Below are positions 35,539-45,047 of a stretch of DNA of 64,000 nt, piece after piece (the first letter of the stretch is position 1; each line of letters starts with the position of its first letter). Below the pieces are notes generated by a model. That model made no database searches and was not told the DNA's origin. It saw only the letters and a list, made by a program, of their open reading frames with translations. This stretch comes from an uncultured Rhizobiaceae group bacterium (GTDB lineage: Bacteria > Pseudomonadota > Alphaproteobacteria > Rhizobiales > Rhizobiaceae). A program made the translations under genes and the position numbers. The DNA lies in NCBI GenBank assembly GCA_947501445.1, contig CANMVS010000018.1, positions 62,001 to 126,000 on the forward strand, in the 5' to 3' direction.

Positions 35539-35664
35539 GCGCAAACAAATATCGGATTCTTGTTGATTGTAAAACCCTACCTGGCAATTAGGAAGTGGGT
35601 TGCCTTCTATTCGGTAACTCTGAACGCTGCTAGGTCTTGGTGTCCGGCCACATCGTTTGCGTGC

Positions 35665-36030
35665 TCAGGCAATCGGTTTGATCAGGTCTGAACCCTTGTT
35701 GGCAACTTTACCAACATCCTTCGATACGGGATAATAGGCCAAATCCCCGCCGCGATTTTCCTGCAGCAGTTCAAGCGCGTCATCCTTGCTGGTTTCTGCA
35801 TTCATCCAAGTAGCCAACGCATCGCTTTTGAAAATCACTGGCATGCGGTTGTGGATGTGCTCGATGTTCTCATGTGCGGCCAAGGTGACGATTGCGAATG
35901 TGCGGGTATCCAAGACCTTGTTGTAAGACATGATTCCGGCAAAGGCGAACAGCTCAATCGGTGATTCAAAGTTGCGGCTCGCTCTATGAGCCGATAAATT
36001 TTTCGAGAAGTTGGAGGAGACCAGCTCTCA
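35665..36030 (-). pseudogene. C-terminal fragment of SRAP/YedK-family gene
   Basis: The frame reads NFESPIELFAFAGIMSYNKV and on to HNRMPVIFKSDALATWM, ending PVSKDVGKVANKGSDLIKPI. This is the C-terminal half of SOS response-associated peptidase YedK (HMCES), which shields abasic sites. The N-terminal half, with the catalytic Cys2, is missing: an in-frame stop precedes the fragment. It is a broken gene, perhaps truncated when this cargo region was assembled. Confidence 0.75.
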
Positions 36031-36096
36031 GATCACCTGGAATCAATAGGAATGAATAGCCGTGCAACTGACCAACAATATCAGGAGAGAAAAGGA

Positions 36097-37626
36097 TCAG
36101 TTAATCGCAATTAAAATCGGCACTGCCTTGAGGATTTCTAATGGTATCGATAGAAAGCCGGCGATTTGGCTTGGATTTTCCACCTTTAGTCCGGTTAACA
36201 TGCCACTATCAAATGTTGCAGTAGTGCTGTTTTTGACAAATTGTTTTCGCCAGAAAAACAGCACCCCAAGCGGATCATTCGACGGTGCCCAGACATGAGC
36301 AGTCGTCGCTACATTTGCAATTTCCTTCAAAACCCCCTCTGTATCTTTTGTCCCGCTAATTTTTACAAGCATCTTCCCGTTTTGGGTAATAGATAGAGTG
36401 CCTTTGATGGACGCAATGTCAGGGTTTTTTTGCCCATTTAGGAATACCAATTCAGAATCCCAAACACCAATTGAGGTCTGCCTCAATTCACCTTGAATGG
36501 TACTCTGCCATTTATCGCCGCTGATCCTGCCAACAAGCACATCTGATTTTGCACATAGCGTGAGGTTTACATCTTCTGAAATAGATCCTGTTAGTTTCAA
36601 ACGTGTATTTTTGTAGAACCTGTATTTCTCTGCTCTCGTACTGTCACATTCAATTTCCTTATTGTCGGTTGGTTGTTGCTCACCCTGACGAACGTCGCTT
36701 GTCGTAGGGCGGGAGCTTTTTGACGTAAATGTGTTGTTAAAGTACTTGGCAAACCCTTGATATTGACTAGAAAAAGTTCCGGATGGCATTACAGTTTTTG
36801 TTGCTCTAAGAGTGATGGTTATTTGATACTCAGCTGGCAGCCTGAAGCAAATACCTCTATTGCAGATTCCTCGATTCGCAGAATACATAGAATTGGCTAC
36901 AAAAAGCTCGTCCCTGTTGTTATTTCTGCTAAGATTTGTTTGGCTTACATTGTATTTGCGATCGCTTCGCGCTTGACTATAACGTTTTCCATTTTTGTTG
37001 ATTTCATCATCTATTCTTCTAATTTTAACATCATATTTTACGAAGCAGTTATCAGGGTCGCCAAAATACCAATTTTTGCCTTCTTGTTCATCAAATCCAA
37101 CTCTACTGACATATGGTATTCTGTATATAAGATCGAAGTTAAAATCTCCGCACTCAGATCTCTTTTTTTCAGTCACATTGAGGGATGCAGACTCCGTTTC
37201 AAGTGCAGCAGCGATGTTCGAGACTTCCTTGATTATCTCTACGCCTTTTTTAATAATTTCAACGGTTTGATCATCATCAGTGGTCGAAACTTTCTTCAGC
37301 AGTTGACCAGGAGCTTCGATGTCAATGATGTCAGAGGAATTAAGACGTTGTCTGTACTTAATTTTGTATTCTCGTTCCGGATCAGGATCAACCGAGTAAT
37401 CAATTTTAGTTATTGCGACGCTTGCCTTCTTTTTGTCGACTTGGTCGGTGAATGAAACAGAGATTTTCATCCTTCCTTCTGGCAATCTGTATGAAATTAC
37501 CTCTCCCCCAACAAGGTCTGATGGTGTTATGCCGTCGCTCATTGTTTCAAGCATTGGTCCAGAGGTGCAGGAGGCCAAGAACATGGTTCCTAAAACTGTG
37601 CCAATATTACATAGTAGTGCCCGCAT
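36097..37626 (-). CDS. Hypothetical lipoprotein
   Basis: 509 aa from ATG 37626. A lipobox is present, MFLASC, with Cys20 for lipid attachment, so the protein is anchored in the inner or outer membrane. The mature part is beta-rich with repeated Lys/Asp strands (MKISVSFTDQVDKKKASVAI, KYDVKIRRIDDEINKNGKR). No known domain found. Low GC relative to chromosomal genes, like most of the cargo. Confidence 0.55.
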   Translation of the reverse strand: MRALLCNIGTVLGTMFLASCTSGPMLETMSDGITPSDLVGGEVISYRLPEGRMKISVSFTDQVDKKKASVAITKIDYSVDPDPEREYKIKYRQRLNSSDIIDIEAPGQLLKKVSTTDDDQTVEIIKKGVEIIKEVSNIAAALETESASLNVTEKKRSECGDFNFDLIYRIPYVSRVGFDEQEGKNWYFGDPDNCFVKYDVKIRRIDDEINKNGKRYSQARSDRKYNVSQTNLSRNNNRDELFVANSMYSANRGICNRGICFRLPAEYQITITLRATKTVMPSGTFSSQYQGFAKYFNNTFTSKSSRPTTSDVRQGEQQPTDNKEIECDSTRAEKYRFYKNTRLKLTGSISEDVNLTLCAKSDVLVGRISGDKWQSTIQGELRQTSIGVWDSELVFLNGQKNPDIASIKGTLSITQNGKMLVKISGTKDTEGVLKEIANVATTAHVWAPSNDPLGVLFFWRKQFVKNSTTATFDSGMLTGLKVENPSQIAGFLSIPLEILKAVPILIAIN

Positions 37627-37903
37627 TGTGTTGCCCCCAATTACCCCAATGTAGAACAAATATGATAAGCTTTTGTAGATCAACTTGTGATACAGCAGTC
37701 TGTATAATTGCACGTAATGAGATTTTGTCAAAATGACCGGAATGGCTTGGGAGTCACTGTTAAGTTCGACACTCTGTGACACGACCGGCCATTGGGCGCA
37801 TGCCGCTTTTGGGTAGACATGAAAGCATTAAGTTTCTTATGAGACTTTTTGGTCTTTCTCCTCCTTACCACTGATCATACAATAAGTAGGCGTCGATTTC
37901 ACA

Positions 37904-38260
37904 CTATTTGGTATCCAAGGGTTTCGGGTAAATGTCATCAATTTTTGATGGTAGAATCGATCTTACTGAAGGTGACTTGGCGATTTCAGCTATAACATCA
38001 GGATCGGCAGTCACAGAAAAGGATTTCGCCAAGTAGCGCAGCTTACCAAGCTGCGGTCCGATCATTGGCCCGCGTAAACCTAATACTGCATCTTCAACAA
38101 TCTTCTGAACCAACTCTTCCATAGAAACTCTGTCGATCTCGACTGAATCATCCAAAAATATCTGAGCAGTAGGCGGCTGGTTAGGCCGCGCTTGCTTACG
38201 GAGTACTTCTATCACGTTTGCTATCTTCCATTCTGCAGAAGCATCACGTTTGTCGGACAT
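37904..38260 (-). CDS. Small protein with I9/propeptide-like C-terminus
   Basis: 118 aa; RBS GAGGAAAAAT before ATG. The last 45 residues (KSFSVTADPDVIAEIAKSPS, then VRSILPSKIDDIYPKP) resemble the fold of subtilase propeptides (inhibitor I9: h-h-x-G/T-xxxxVxxLxxxPxVxxI-P). It lies 113 bases behind the subtilase gene in the same direction, so it may act in trans as chaperone or inhibitor of that protease. Similarity is weak and read by eye; function inferred from context. Confidence 0.55.
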   Translation of the reverse strand: MSDKRDASAEWKIANVIEVLRKQARPNQPPTAQIFLDDSVEIDRVSMEELVQKIVEDAVLGLRGPMIGPQLGKLRYLAKSFSVTADPDVIAEIAKSPSVRSILPSKIDDIYPKPLDTK

Positions 38261-38373
38261 ATTTTTCCTCTTTGCTAGACAATGTCGTTCCTAAGCAACA
38301 CGATAATCTGAATTCCTCGGCGCTCAATCTATAGAACTGGAGGATTGCTCATTTATCCTATTGCAAAGAAGGT

Positions 38374-39627
38374 CTACAGTCGACGACCTGTGAGATAAAA
38401 CAGCGCTTCGACGGCATCCGGTACACCGCGATTTGCTCTGGCATGAGGCATTGTGTCCGGCCGCGTACAAGACTTTTGAATTGCGAGTTCTAGTTCATCC
38501 ACGCTGGCATCGCTTTTAGCCTGCAGTAGCAGAGCTACAAGGCCTGCAATGTGCGGCGTTGCCATTGAAGTGCCGTTCATTTTTCTGTAGCGGTCGCCTG
38601 GAATGCAGGAGAGTATTCCGACGCCCGGGGCCACGATGTCTGGGACTAGAGGATCGTCCGTCCTATTGAAAATGTCGCTGCTAGAGAAGTCGGCTACAAA
38701 CTCGTCGTCATCCATCGCGCCAACCGATAGAACATTTCCATAGTTCCCAGGTGAACGGCTTGAATTTGCATACTCGTTTCCAACTGCGATTACGGGTAAG
38801 ATGCTGGCGTTTCGCAGAGCATTTACGATGACCTGAAAATCCGGAGTGAAGCCACGCAACCCCAAGGACATGCTCAGAACACGCACCCCCTTGCTCGCTA
38901 TCCATTCCATGCCGGCCAAGATGCGATCGACAACCTGTCCTCCTTCGATGACCATACCGCTTGCGACCTTGGCACCGGGCGCGACGCCAAAGGCGCTGTT
39001 GGTTGGCCTACCTACAATCGTTCCCGCTGTATGGGTACCGTGATTGCCGCTGTCCCATGCAATTGCTCCCTCGACGCGATCACCAAATAAATCGAATTCA
39101 GCGAATTCATCGATTGCATCGGCGAGAGCCTCGTGTGTGCCATCAATTCCGGTGTCAAGATGGCCGACCACAACGCCATCCCCGTTCAATCCCGCATTCC
39201 ATAACTGATCGACCTTTAGCCGCCGGATGCCCCAACTCGGTCGTAAAGTAAGGCGACCGGGTTGCACAGAAACTGGACGGATAAGACTGATGATTGGCAC
39301 TTCGACGATATCTGTTGCAACTCGACTGTCGGCTATTCTGCTAGCTCCCTTCGCATCTACAACTCCAAGTGCCAATCCAAGGTTCGGATAAATTCTCATC
39401 CTCGGCGCAGGTTTTGTTTCATGGGCACTTAGGCTGGCTGAAACACGAAATGCAAAGTCAGCATCTGCCAAGCCCTGCTGCTGGTTGGTATCTGGAACAA
39501 CAAAACAATCCTCGAGTTCATCTGTAATCGAACCGATATCAGCGGTCGCAACCGCATCCCGCGAAAGGACCACGATTACCTTGGCAAATCCCTTCATTGC
39601 TAGTGTGGCTTCTAACTGGACAGACAT
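38374..39627 (-). CDS. Subtilisin-like S8 serine protease
   Basis: 417 aa from ATG 39627 (AAGGAG upstream). Catalytic triad clearly visible: D158 in VVVGHLDTGIDGTH, H196 in WDSGNHGTHTAG, S354 in MNGTSMATPHIAG; oxyanion N284 in VIAVGNEYA. The first 120 residues are a domain of unknown type that begins with a beta-strand region (FAKVIVVLSRD). No signal peptide is seen, so it is likely intracellular or exported by another route. Next gene downstream is a propeptide-like small protein. Very sure of family. Confidence 0.93.
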   Translation of the reverse strand: MSVQLEATLAMKGFAKVIVVLSRDAVATADIGSITDELEDCFVVPDTNQQQGLADADFAFRVSASLSAHETKPAPRMRIYPNLGLALGVVDAKGASRIADSRVATDIVEVPIISLIRPVSVQPGRLTLRPSWGIRRLKVDQLWNAGLNGDGVVVGHLDTGIDGTHEALADAIDEFAEFDLFGDRVEGAIAWDSGNHGTHTAGTIVGRPTNSAFGVAPGAKVASGMVIEGGQVVDRILAGMEWIASKGVRVLSMSLGLRGFTPDFQVIVNALRNASILPVIAVGNEYANSSRSPGNYGNVLSVGAMDDDEFVADFSSSDIFNRTDDPLVPDIVAPGVGILSCIPGDRYRKMNGTSMATPHIAGLVALLLQAKSDASVDELELAIQKSCTRPDTMPHARANRGVPDAVEALFYLTGRRL

Positions 39628-39739
39628 GTTCGTTCTTCTCCTTTTGGTCACCAATCAATCGATAAAATTGAAGTAGAAAATTACGCCTATGTTTCTCGAT
39701 CTCGATCGTCGACATCAACTGTCTTTGAGATTCAGTGTT

Positions 39740-41275
39740 TCAAGTAGTCGTCTTGACTCGCACGAGGATCTTTGGATCACCAGCTTTTGAAAGCGGGAAC
39801 GGTGTTGTCTTGCCGTCTTGCCCATAAATGTTGAGCGCCGCAGTAAGTTTTCGATCTAGGACCTCGGTTCGATCGACTTCAAACGTGGTGGCAAATGGGC
39901 CCTGTTTGCTGCAAGTTGGACACAGTTTAGGTGTGGTTGACTGGAACAAAGCCATTTTACGGATAAGTTCTCCGTCTGCCATCAAAACAATGTCAAAGCT
40001 CCCGGGAATTTGCAGTCGATCGATCCCTGCAATCGTTATCAACAATCGATCGTTGTCTGCTATCCTAATTCCCTCTGAGGACCGTGCCGAGGCAATCAAC
40101 GGTTCGCTTACCTCAGGAATTTTTTCCTCGGGAGGATGGAGGTAATCAACGTCGAGTTCACTCAGATTGATCATGTCTCCGGATTGTTTGACGAAGGGGT
40201 CAAGTCCATTCACGACCGGATTGGTTAGCCAAAAAGCATCGCCATCAAGAAGCGTTTTGAAGTCCGGCAGCGTCGTGCCACCGTAGAGTTGCTGCCATCG
40301 CCACCACAGTCGATCCCAATTGCAATGGAAAAACCAAAAGAGTGGATCGAATGAAGTAAGGTTCGGAGAGCTCATCGTTGGGCCACAAGCCGCATGACCT
40401 TTGTCATGGGCAAGGATGATAGCTTTGTGATCGGGTAAACGGGCACCACTCGGAGAAATCACCCATGGATCAGCTCCGGCCCATCCGTTGAAGTCTTCCC
40501 AACGAGAGGCCCCAAGAGCCGCCGAGATATCGTCACCAATCCTAAAATCATCAATATTTTGAAGGATCTGAGATTTGTCGTTTCTCAGTGTTGTGTCATC
40601 AGGCGCAGCAACTATCGTACCATTTGGCGCATGCACAGCGCGCGGGAAAGTGTATTTGTCGAAAGGCGGATCGAACAGGACGCTCGGCACGTCGCCGCTG
40701 TTGATGTCCCAATAGGGCAACGTGACGTCCTTACAACCCTCAATGGATCGCAGTGCATCCTCAAACTTCTGCAGGTATGCGCGGTGCCAGGGGTTGTAAG
40801 CGCTCTCATGGTGACGACAGTGAAGCGGCTCAGGCAGCCAGTGGATACCTGCAACGTTGAAATATGCGTTGGGATTGTCTGGATCGTCAGCGTCGAGCTT
40901 TATTATACCTTCGAATGCAGTGCGTAGTTTTTCCAATTCTGCACTACCCTCTGCATAGTCGGCAAGGTTGCGTCGCACGCGACTTGCAGTGCTTGCTGAA
41001 GATGGCAATTCCCTAAGCTGTAGTGCCACTCCCCGCGGAAATCCGTCCCGCATCCAATTGTAGAAGGTCTCCACCTGTTCCGCTGGCCAGCGGCGGTTGA
41101 GATGCGGCGGTGGCATAGAGCCTTCGCGAACATTGAAGTAGATTCGGTTAGCATCAAATTTTACGCCCTGGTAGGTGCGAAGATCGATACCCCTTCCTTG
41201 CATGCAGCCCATATCGCCATTGGTGAATAGAAAGCGGATGTTAGCAAGATAAGTTGGGTGCTGGATCGGATGCAT
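39740..41275 (-). CDS. Tyrosinase-family copper enzyme
   Basis: 511 aa from ATG 41275 (GAGGAG upstream); a longer frame to 41389 adds an unlikely basic stretch. CuA: GIHW then PLHCRHH and AYNPWHRAYLQKFE; CuB: ILAHDKGHAACG and FDPLFWFFHCNWDRLWWRWQ. The His set for two coppers is complete. An N-terminal block (PTYLANIRFLFTNGDMGCMQ, then MPPPHLNRRWP) is found in a subgroup of bacterial tyrosinases. It oxidises phenols to quinones. No signal peptide or caddie protein gene seen. Divergent from the S1/P1 nuclease gene. Sure of the family. Confidence 0.9.
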   Translation of the reverse strand: MHPIQHPTYLANIRFLFTNGDMGCMQGRGIDLRTYQGVKFDANRIYFNVREGSMPPPHLNRRWPAEQVETFYNWMRDGFPRGVALQLRELPSSASTASRVRRNLADYAEGSAELEKLRTAFEGIIKLDADDPDNPNAYFNVAGIHWLPEPLHCRHHESAYNPWHRAYLQKFEDALRSIEGCKDVTLPYWDINSGDVPSVLFDPPFDKYTFPRAVHAPNGTIVAAPDDTTLRNDKSQILQNIDDFRIGDDISAALGASRWEDFNGWAGADPWVISPSGARLPDHKAIILAHDKGHAACGPTMSSPNLTSFDPLFWFFHCNWDRLWWRWQQLYGGTTLPDFKTLLDGDAFWLTNPVVNGLDPFVKQSGDMINLSELDVDYLHPPEEKIPEVSEPLIASARSSEGIRIADNDRLLITIAGIDRLQIPGSFDIVLMADGELIRKMALFQSTTPKLCPTCSKQGPFATTFEVDRTEVLDRKLTAALNIYGQDGKTTPFPLSKAGDPKILVRVKTTT

Positions 41276-41441
41276 ATTCAACTCCTCGTAGTAACACTTA
41301 AGAATTATGATAGTTTTGCCTGAACGCTTTCGTTGCCACTTCTCCCTAAGTAGACCTACAATACTGACGATGAATGTGAATTGTTTCACACATCTACGAA
41401 ATAAATAGTGATATGCTCAAGATTACAACTTGGGGGCCATC

Positions 41442-42293
41442 ATGCGCTACATTGTCATGCAAATTGCATTTATCTGCTGTATGTTTATTCCAGCGAAAGC
41501 TGTAGCGTGGGGAGACCTTGGGCACCAAATCGTCTGTGAAATTACTTTCTCAGAGCTGAACCCGAATGCGAAAGCAAAGGTCAAAAGTCTGATAAGTCGG
41601 GATTCTGAATATAGGTCGTTTTCCAAGTCATGTACCTGGCCCGATCACCCTCGAATCCGGGCTCGCGAACACTATGTGAATCTCGAGCGAGACCAGTCCG
41701 AAATCACCACTGATCCATGCCCAACTGCGAAGAATTGCGTTGTGACAGCCATCCTAAAAGACATGGCTGAGCTTGGTCTGACAAACGATCCGGATGAGCA
41801 GTTAAAGCTAATCAAGAGCCTTGGGCATTGGGTAGGTGATATTCACCAGCCGGTTCATGTTTCATTTGCCGATGATAAAGGAGCAAATGATATTCGTGTC
41901 GGTCGTCCCTGCAATTCAAGCCTTCATTCGGTTTGGGATACTTGCATTATCAAAGAATCGATTGGCCGCGATCCGAACGTTGTCTCAGCCGAGTTGGTTA
42001 CAAAGATTACCGATACAGATCGAGCCAAATGGACATTGAACGATGTTGATCAGGATGCTGTTGTTGGTTGGGCAAATGAATCGTTTGAGATCGCTAAGCA
42101 GCCGGAAACGCAATACTGTGTGATCAATGGCGATACGTGCCAATACAGCGAGACTGAAGTTGTTTTCACTGGTGTAGAAAAGGTGGTGATCGCTGATCAA
42201 GCATACCTTGATTTCCATGCCCCAACAGTGCGCCAGCGGTTGAAAATGTCTGGTGTTAGGCTTGCTGATATCCTGAATACTATATGGCCCTAA
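41442..42293 (+). CDS. Secreted S1/P1-family nuclease
   Basis: 283 aa from ATG 41442 (a frame exists upstream). Signal peptide of 22 residues cut after KAVA, so the mature protein starts with Trp23 in WGDLGHQI, the N-terminal zinc ligand of S1/P1 enzymes. Other metal motifs: a WPDHPRIRAREHYVNL stretch, then LGHWVGDIHQPVHVSFADDKGANDI with the HxxxD and H. Cuts single-stranded DNA/RNA and 3'-phosphates with three zinc ions in the periplasm or outside. Full length. Divergent from the tyrosinase gene. Confidence 0.92.
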   Translation: MRYIVMQIAFICCMFIPAKAVAWGDLGHQIVCEITFSELNPNAKAKVKSLISRDSEYRSFSKSCTWPDHPRIRAREHYVNLERDQSEITTDPCPTAKNCVVTAILKDMAELGLTNDPDEQLKLIKSLGHWVGDIHQPVHVSFADDKGANDIRVGRPCNSSLHSVWDTCIIKESIGRDPNVVSAELVTKITDTDRAKWTLNDVDQDAVVGWANESFEIAKQPETQYCVINGDTCQYSETEVVFTGVEKVVIADQAYLDFHAPTVRQRLKMSGVRLADILNTIWP

Positions 42294-42458
42294 CGCGGGG
42301 GTGATACCGTGTAATGAATCAATACGATGCAGAGTGAAATTGATTGATGCAATGACAGTGGTCAGTGTTTGACTAGTGATAACTTTTGAGCATTTTTTGC
42401 CAAAGGTATGTGGCCAAAGATTCAGTAAATTTTCGATAGTTGTGAGCGGGAGATCGAT

Positions 42459-43448
42459 ATGCCGATGGAAGAAGAAGATACTTTTGAGTTGCTGCGTCGC
42501 AGACTGGAAGATGATGTCAAGTCGGAAGTCGAGGGTGCTCTGTTCCGTTACTATCGCAACGTTGGGTCCACAATAATCGCTGTCCTTGGTGCCGTTGGCT
42601 ATTTTATTGGCTGGCCGGCAATGCTGAGCCACATCGATCTTGAAGTCAAAGAACAAATTCAAGCCCTAATCAGTGAGCCAGTCGCAGAGGCAAAAAAAGC
42701 TGCTGAGGACGCACAGCATATTGCTAGGGTCTCCCTGCATGGCTTGGAAACAAAGCAGTCCACCATCAATGAATCTATAGGTCGGCTTGGTCCGAAATTC
42801 GATAAGATCCAGGTGCGTTATGGAACTGCCACTGAACAAATTGAGAATTTGGAAGAGGCTACCGGGGAAATGCGACAACTGACCAATTTTCTGCGGAATC
42901 AGGCTCAGGCAGAACCAGTGAAACGTGATGAAATAGTGGAGTTGCAGACACGTATCAGCAAAGTGATAGAGCAGATACGAGCTTTGGCTGATGTCATTGA
43001 GCCCACCGAGGATACATCAGATCGAACCACCCAGATTGTGGAAACAAAGAGAATTCTCGATGAGATTTCAACGACTCAGCGGGAAGTGACCGCAAACTTA
43101 GTATCAAAGATAGGCGACCTTCGCGCCAGTTCCACGGTTTATGTCCAATTTGCAGGCGGCAAGCGATCTGATATTCAACTGGTCAGTGAGGTTCTGCGCA
43201 AGGAAGGATGGCGGATTCCAAGTGAGGAACGCGTCGGAGCAGCGGCAGGTAAATCAGAAATACGATATTATCATGAGAGTGACAAAGGCGCCGCTGACCT
43301 CCTTGCCGCCAATTTGACGGACGCGGTGGTGTCAATCGAATCTACTGCAGTAAAGAAAGTTGCGGTCAAGAAGTTAAATGCCAATGATTTTGCGACACCG
43401 CCAGTTAAAGGTATACTGGAGGTATGGCTGGAAATCCCTCTGCGCTAG
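42459..43448 (+). CDS. Hypothetical membrane-anchored coiled-coil protein
   Basis: 329 aa, ATG with GGGAGATCGAT upstream. Early membrane segment at about 36-50 (GSTIIAVLGAVGYFIGW), long coiled coil at 65-220, then a compact C-terminal domain (VYVQFAGGKRSDIQLVSEVL, then RKEGWRIPSEERVG and SEIRYYHESDKGAADLLAAN) that follows the LytR_C/SPOR-like pattern of an alpha/beta fold used for binding glycan or peptide. The same kind of domain is appended to many signalling proteins. Unknown function; downstream of the nuclease, same strand, with a 165-base gap. Confidence 0.55.
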   Translation: MPMEEEDTFELLRRRLEDDVKSEVEGALFRYYRNVGSTIIAVLGAVGYFIGWPAMLSHIDLEVKEQIQALISEPVAEAKKAAEDAQHIARVSLHGLETKQSTINESIGRLGPKFDKIQVRYGTATEQIENLEEATGEMRQLTNFLRNQAQAEPVKRDEIVELQTRISKVIEQIRALADVIEPTEDTSDRTTQIVETKRILDEISTTQREVTANLVSKIGDLRASSTVYVQFAGGKRSDIQLVSEVLRKEGWRIPSEERVGAAAGKSEIRYYHESDKGAADLLAANLTDAVVSIESTAVKKVAVKKLNANDFATPPVKGILEVWLEIPLR

Positions 43449-43734
43449 TCTTTGAGTTGTTGTGGAATCTTGGTCAGTTCCTTTCGAACCATGCGAAGTG
43501 GGGTCTATCGGACAGGCATTGTTTTTCAACATACTCGGCCACTCTATCAATCTGGATGTTCACTGCCCACACCAGTTTGCAGTACGCACCATTTGTGAGT
43601 ATTTGCCACAGATCGCTGTCCGGTTAAAAAGTGTTAGCTGTCAAAGTCATTGGTCAACTAACAAGCTTTTTGGTACCAATTGGCCAATCCGAATGGGCTG
43701 GTTGAGAGTTGTTGCACACAACCAGCCCATATTG

Positions 43735-44205
43735 TCAGGCGGCTTGCTGGCCGTAGATCGCTTGATAGTCTGCATCGGTAAGCCGTATTGATTTCATATT
43801 CCCTCTGTCACACCAGCCAACACACCTATGGATCGCCAGAATGTCTTTGCACTTGTAGAAATATTGCTTTCGAGGGTTCAATTGCTCCGCGACAATCACA
43901 GGTGACACATCGCCCGTAATTGGAGGGCCGCTGAAATCCAAGCCGGGTGGTGGAGGAATTACCAACCGTTTCATAAGTACGTTTGTACCTTCAAATTCCG
44001 CATAACGTCGATTGAAGAATATGGCAACGAAGTCTCCCGGCTCATACGATAGAAGCGGGGAATACACGCCCAACTGTCCGTGTTTCACCACTGGATCAAG
44101 CCAGTCGCCATTCAGTTCCAATGCATAAACCTTGGGTAGTGTTTCAGGGTGAAAAATTGCGCCATTGTCGGCGGGAATTTTTGTGCTATTTTCTGATTTA
44201 GCCAT
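43735..44205 (-). CDS. S24/LexA-fold protein lacking the catalytic serine
   Basis: 156 aa. The pattern VYALELNGDWLDPVVKHGQL, with GVYSPLLSYEPGDFVAIFF, follows the C-terminal S24 peptidase fold of phage repressors (V-x-V-x-GDSMxPxhxxGD-hhh). The Ser of GDSM is replaced: here NGDWLDP. A Lys region MKRLVIP is in the place of the base Lys. No N-terminal HTH is present. So it is probably a non-cleaving relative with a regulatory or scaffold role in the element's control region. Family call from motif reading, moderately sure. Confidence 0.55.
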   Translation of the reverse strand: MAKSENSTKIPADNGAIFHPETLPKVYALELNGDWLDPVVKHGQLGVYSPLLSYEPGDFVAIFFNRRYAEFEGTNVLMKRLVIPPPPGLDFSGPPITGDVSPVIVAEQLNPRKQYFYKCKDILAIHRCVGWCDRGNMKSIRLTDADYQAIYGQQAA

Positions 44206-44280
44206 TCGATGGGCCTTCCAAGTTTATCGTTGTTGGTTAGGGTCGGGGAAGCGGGCCAACGCTCCCCTGATCCGCTCTGA

Positions 44281-44586
44281 TTAAGCTGCTTCTCGTGTGT
44301 GTTCCTCCATTGCTGAAACAAATGCTTCCTGTGCGTCGGCGTCCTGTCTGATTGCAGCGCCAAGCTTGTTGAACAGAGCCACCATGAATGGATCATCTGA
44401 CTTGGCGTTGATGTTGACAGTGCGCTTGTTCCGATAGTCGCCCCGCTGGTTACCCTCAAGCTCGATACCAGTGACGACAAATTCGTAACCAGTGTCGTGT
44501 TCCAAAAGAGCCTCACCGCTGAATGTGGAAACCTCGACAGTGCCGATTGCCAGTTCAATTTCGAATTTGTGTACATGGTCGAACAT
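44281..44586 (-). CDS. Small hypothetical phage-type protein
   Basis: 101 aa with AAGG before ATG 44586. It starts with HVHKFEIELAIGTVEVSTFS and ends in a helix FNKLGAAIRQDADAQEAFVS. No known family. It is the first gene leftward from the control region and thus divergent from the Xre-type repressor, the place of an early or Cro-controlled gene. Confidence 0.6.
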   Translation of the reverse strand: MFDHVHKFEIELAIGTVEVSTFSGEALLEHDTGYEFVVTGIELEGNQRGDYRNKRTVNINAKSDDPFMVALFNKLGAAIRQDADAQEAFVSAMEEHTREAA

Positions 44587-44603
44587 TTTTCACTACCTTG
44601 TTA

Positions 44604-44663
44604 GTGTTGATAACCATTCTTATATGTCCTATACATAATAGAGCGAATAGTTTTTGTCAACAC
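44604..44663. promoter_or_regulatory. Divergent promoter region with inverted repeat, candidate operator
   Basis: GTGTTGA (44604-44610) and TCAACAC (44657-44663) form a 7-bp inverted repeat flanking about 46 AT-rich bases that include TTATATGTCCTATACATAATA. It lies between the Xre-type gene and the leftward gene. Likely target of the Xre protein. Confidence 0.5.
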
Positions 44664-44683
44664 CAGAATAGGTATTAAAACTA

Positions 44684-44935
44684 ATGTCACTTACCAGTGG
44701 GAATCAATTGAAAGCCGCAAGGGCGATCGCTGAATTAAGTCAGGCGCAACTGGCGAAGGCTGCAAACGTGAATGTCAACACCATCCGCAACATGGAAGCC
44801 ATGGGAGGCAAAGTGCTCGTAAGTGGTTTGGATACTGTCAAGAAGGTTCAGACAGCATTGGAGGCTGCTGGCGTTGAATTCATCCCTGAAAATGGCGGTG
44901 GACCGGGTGTGCGGCTTAAGAAGTCTGCAAAATAA
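44684..44935 (+). CDS. Xre/Cro-type HTH repressor
   Basis: 83 aa. HTH_3 helix-turn-helix at residues 7-35: NQLKAARAIAELSQAQLAKA, then ANVNVNTIRNME. The C-terminal half (LDTVKKVQTALEAAGVEFIP with ENGGGPGVRLKK) is typical of small alphaproteobacterial Xre proteins. It probably controls the divergent genes through the inverted repeat ahead of it. Sure of the family. Confidence 0.88.
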   Translation: MSLTSGNQLKAARAIAELSQAQLAKAANVNVNTIRNMEAMGGKVLVSGLDTVKKVQTALEAAGVEFIPENGGGPGVRLKKSAK

Positions 44936-44954
44936 CAAAGGGAGCTATTATGAA

Positions 44955-44984
44955 CGCCTATTCCCATAGGCCGTAAAATAGGCG
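44955..44984. other. Perfect 8-bp stem-loop behind the Xre gene
   Basis: CGCCTATT (44955-44962) and AATAGGCG (44977-44984) form a hairpin just after the repressor gene. No T-tract follows; it may dampen transcription or mark a processed site. Confidence 0.4.
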
Positions 44985-45047
44985 AGCCGAACAAGTGCGC
45001 CAACACTCGCCCGGCTCTTACCAACACGGATCACAGAAGGATCACGT

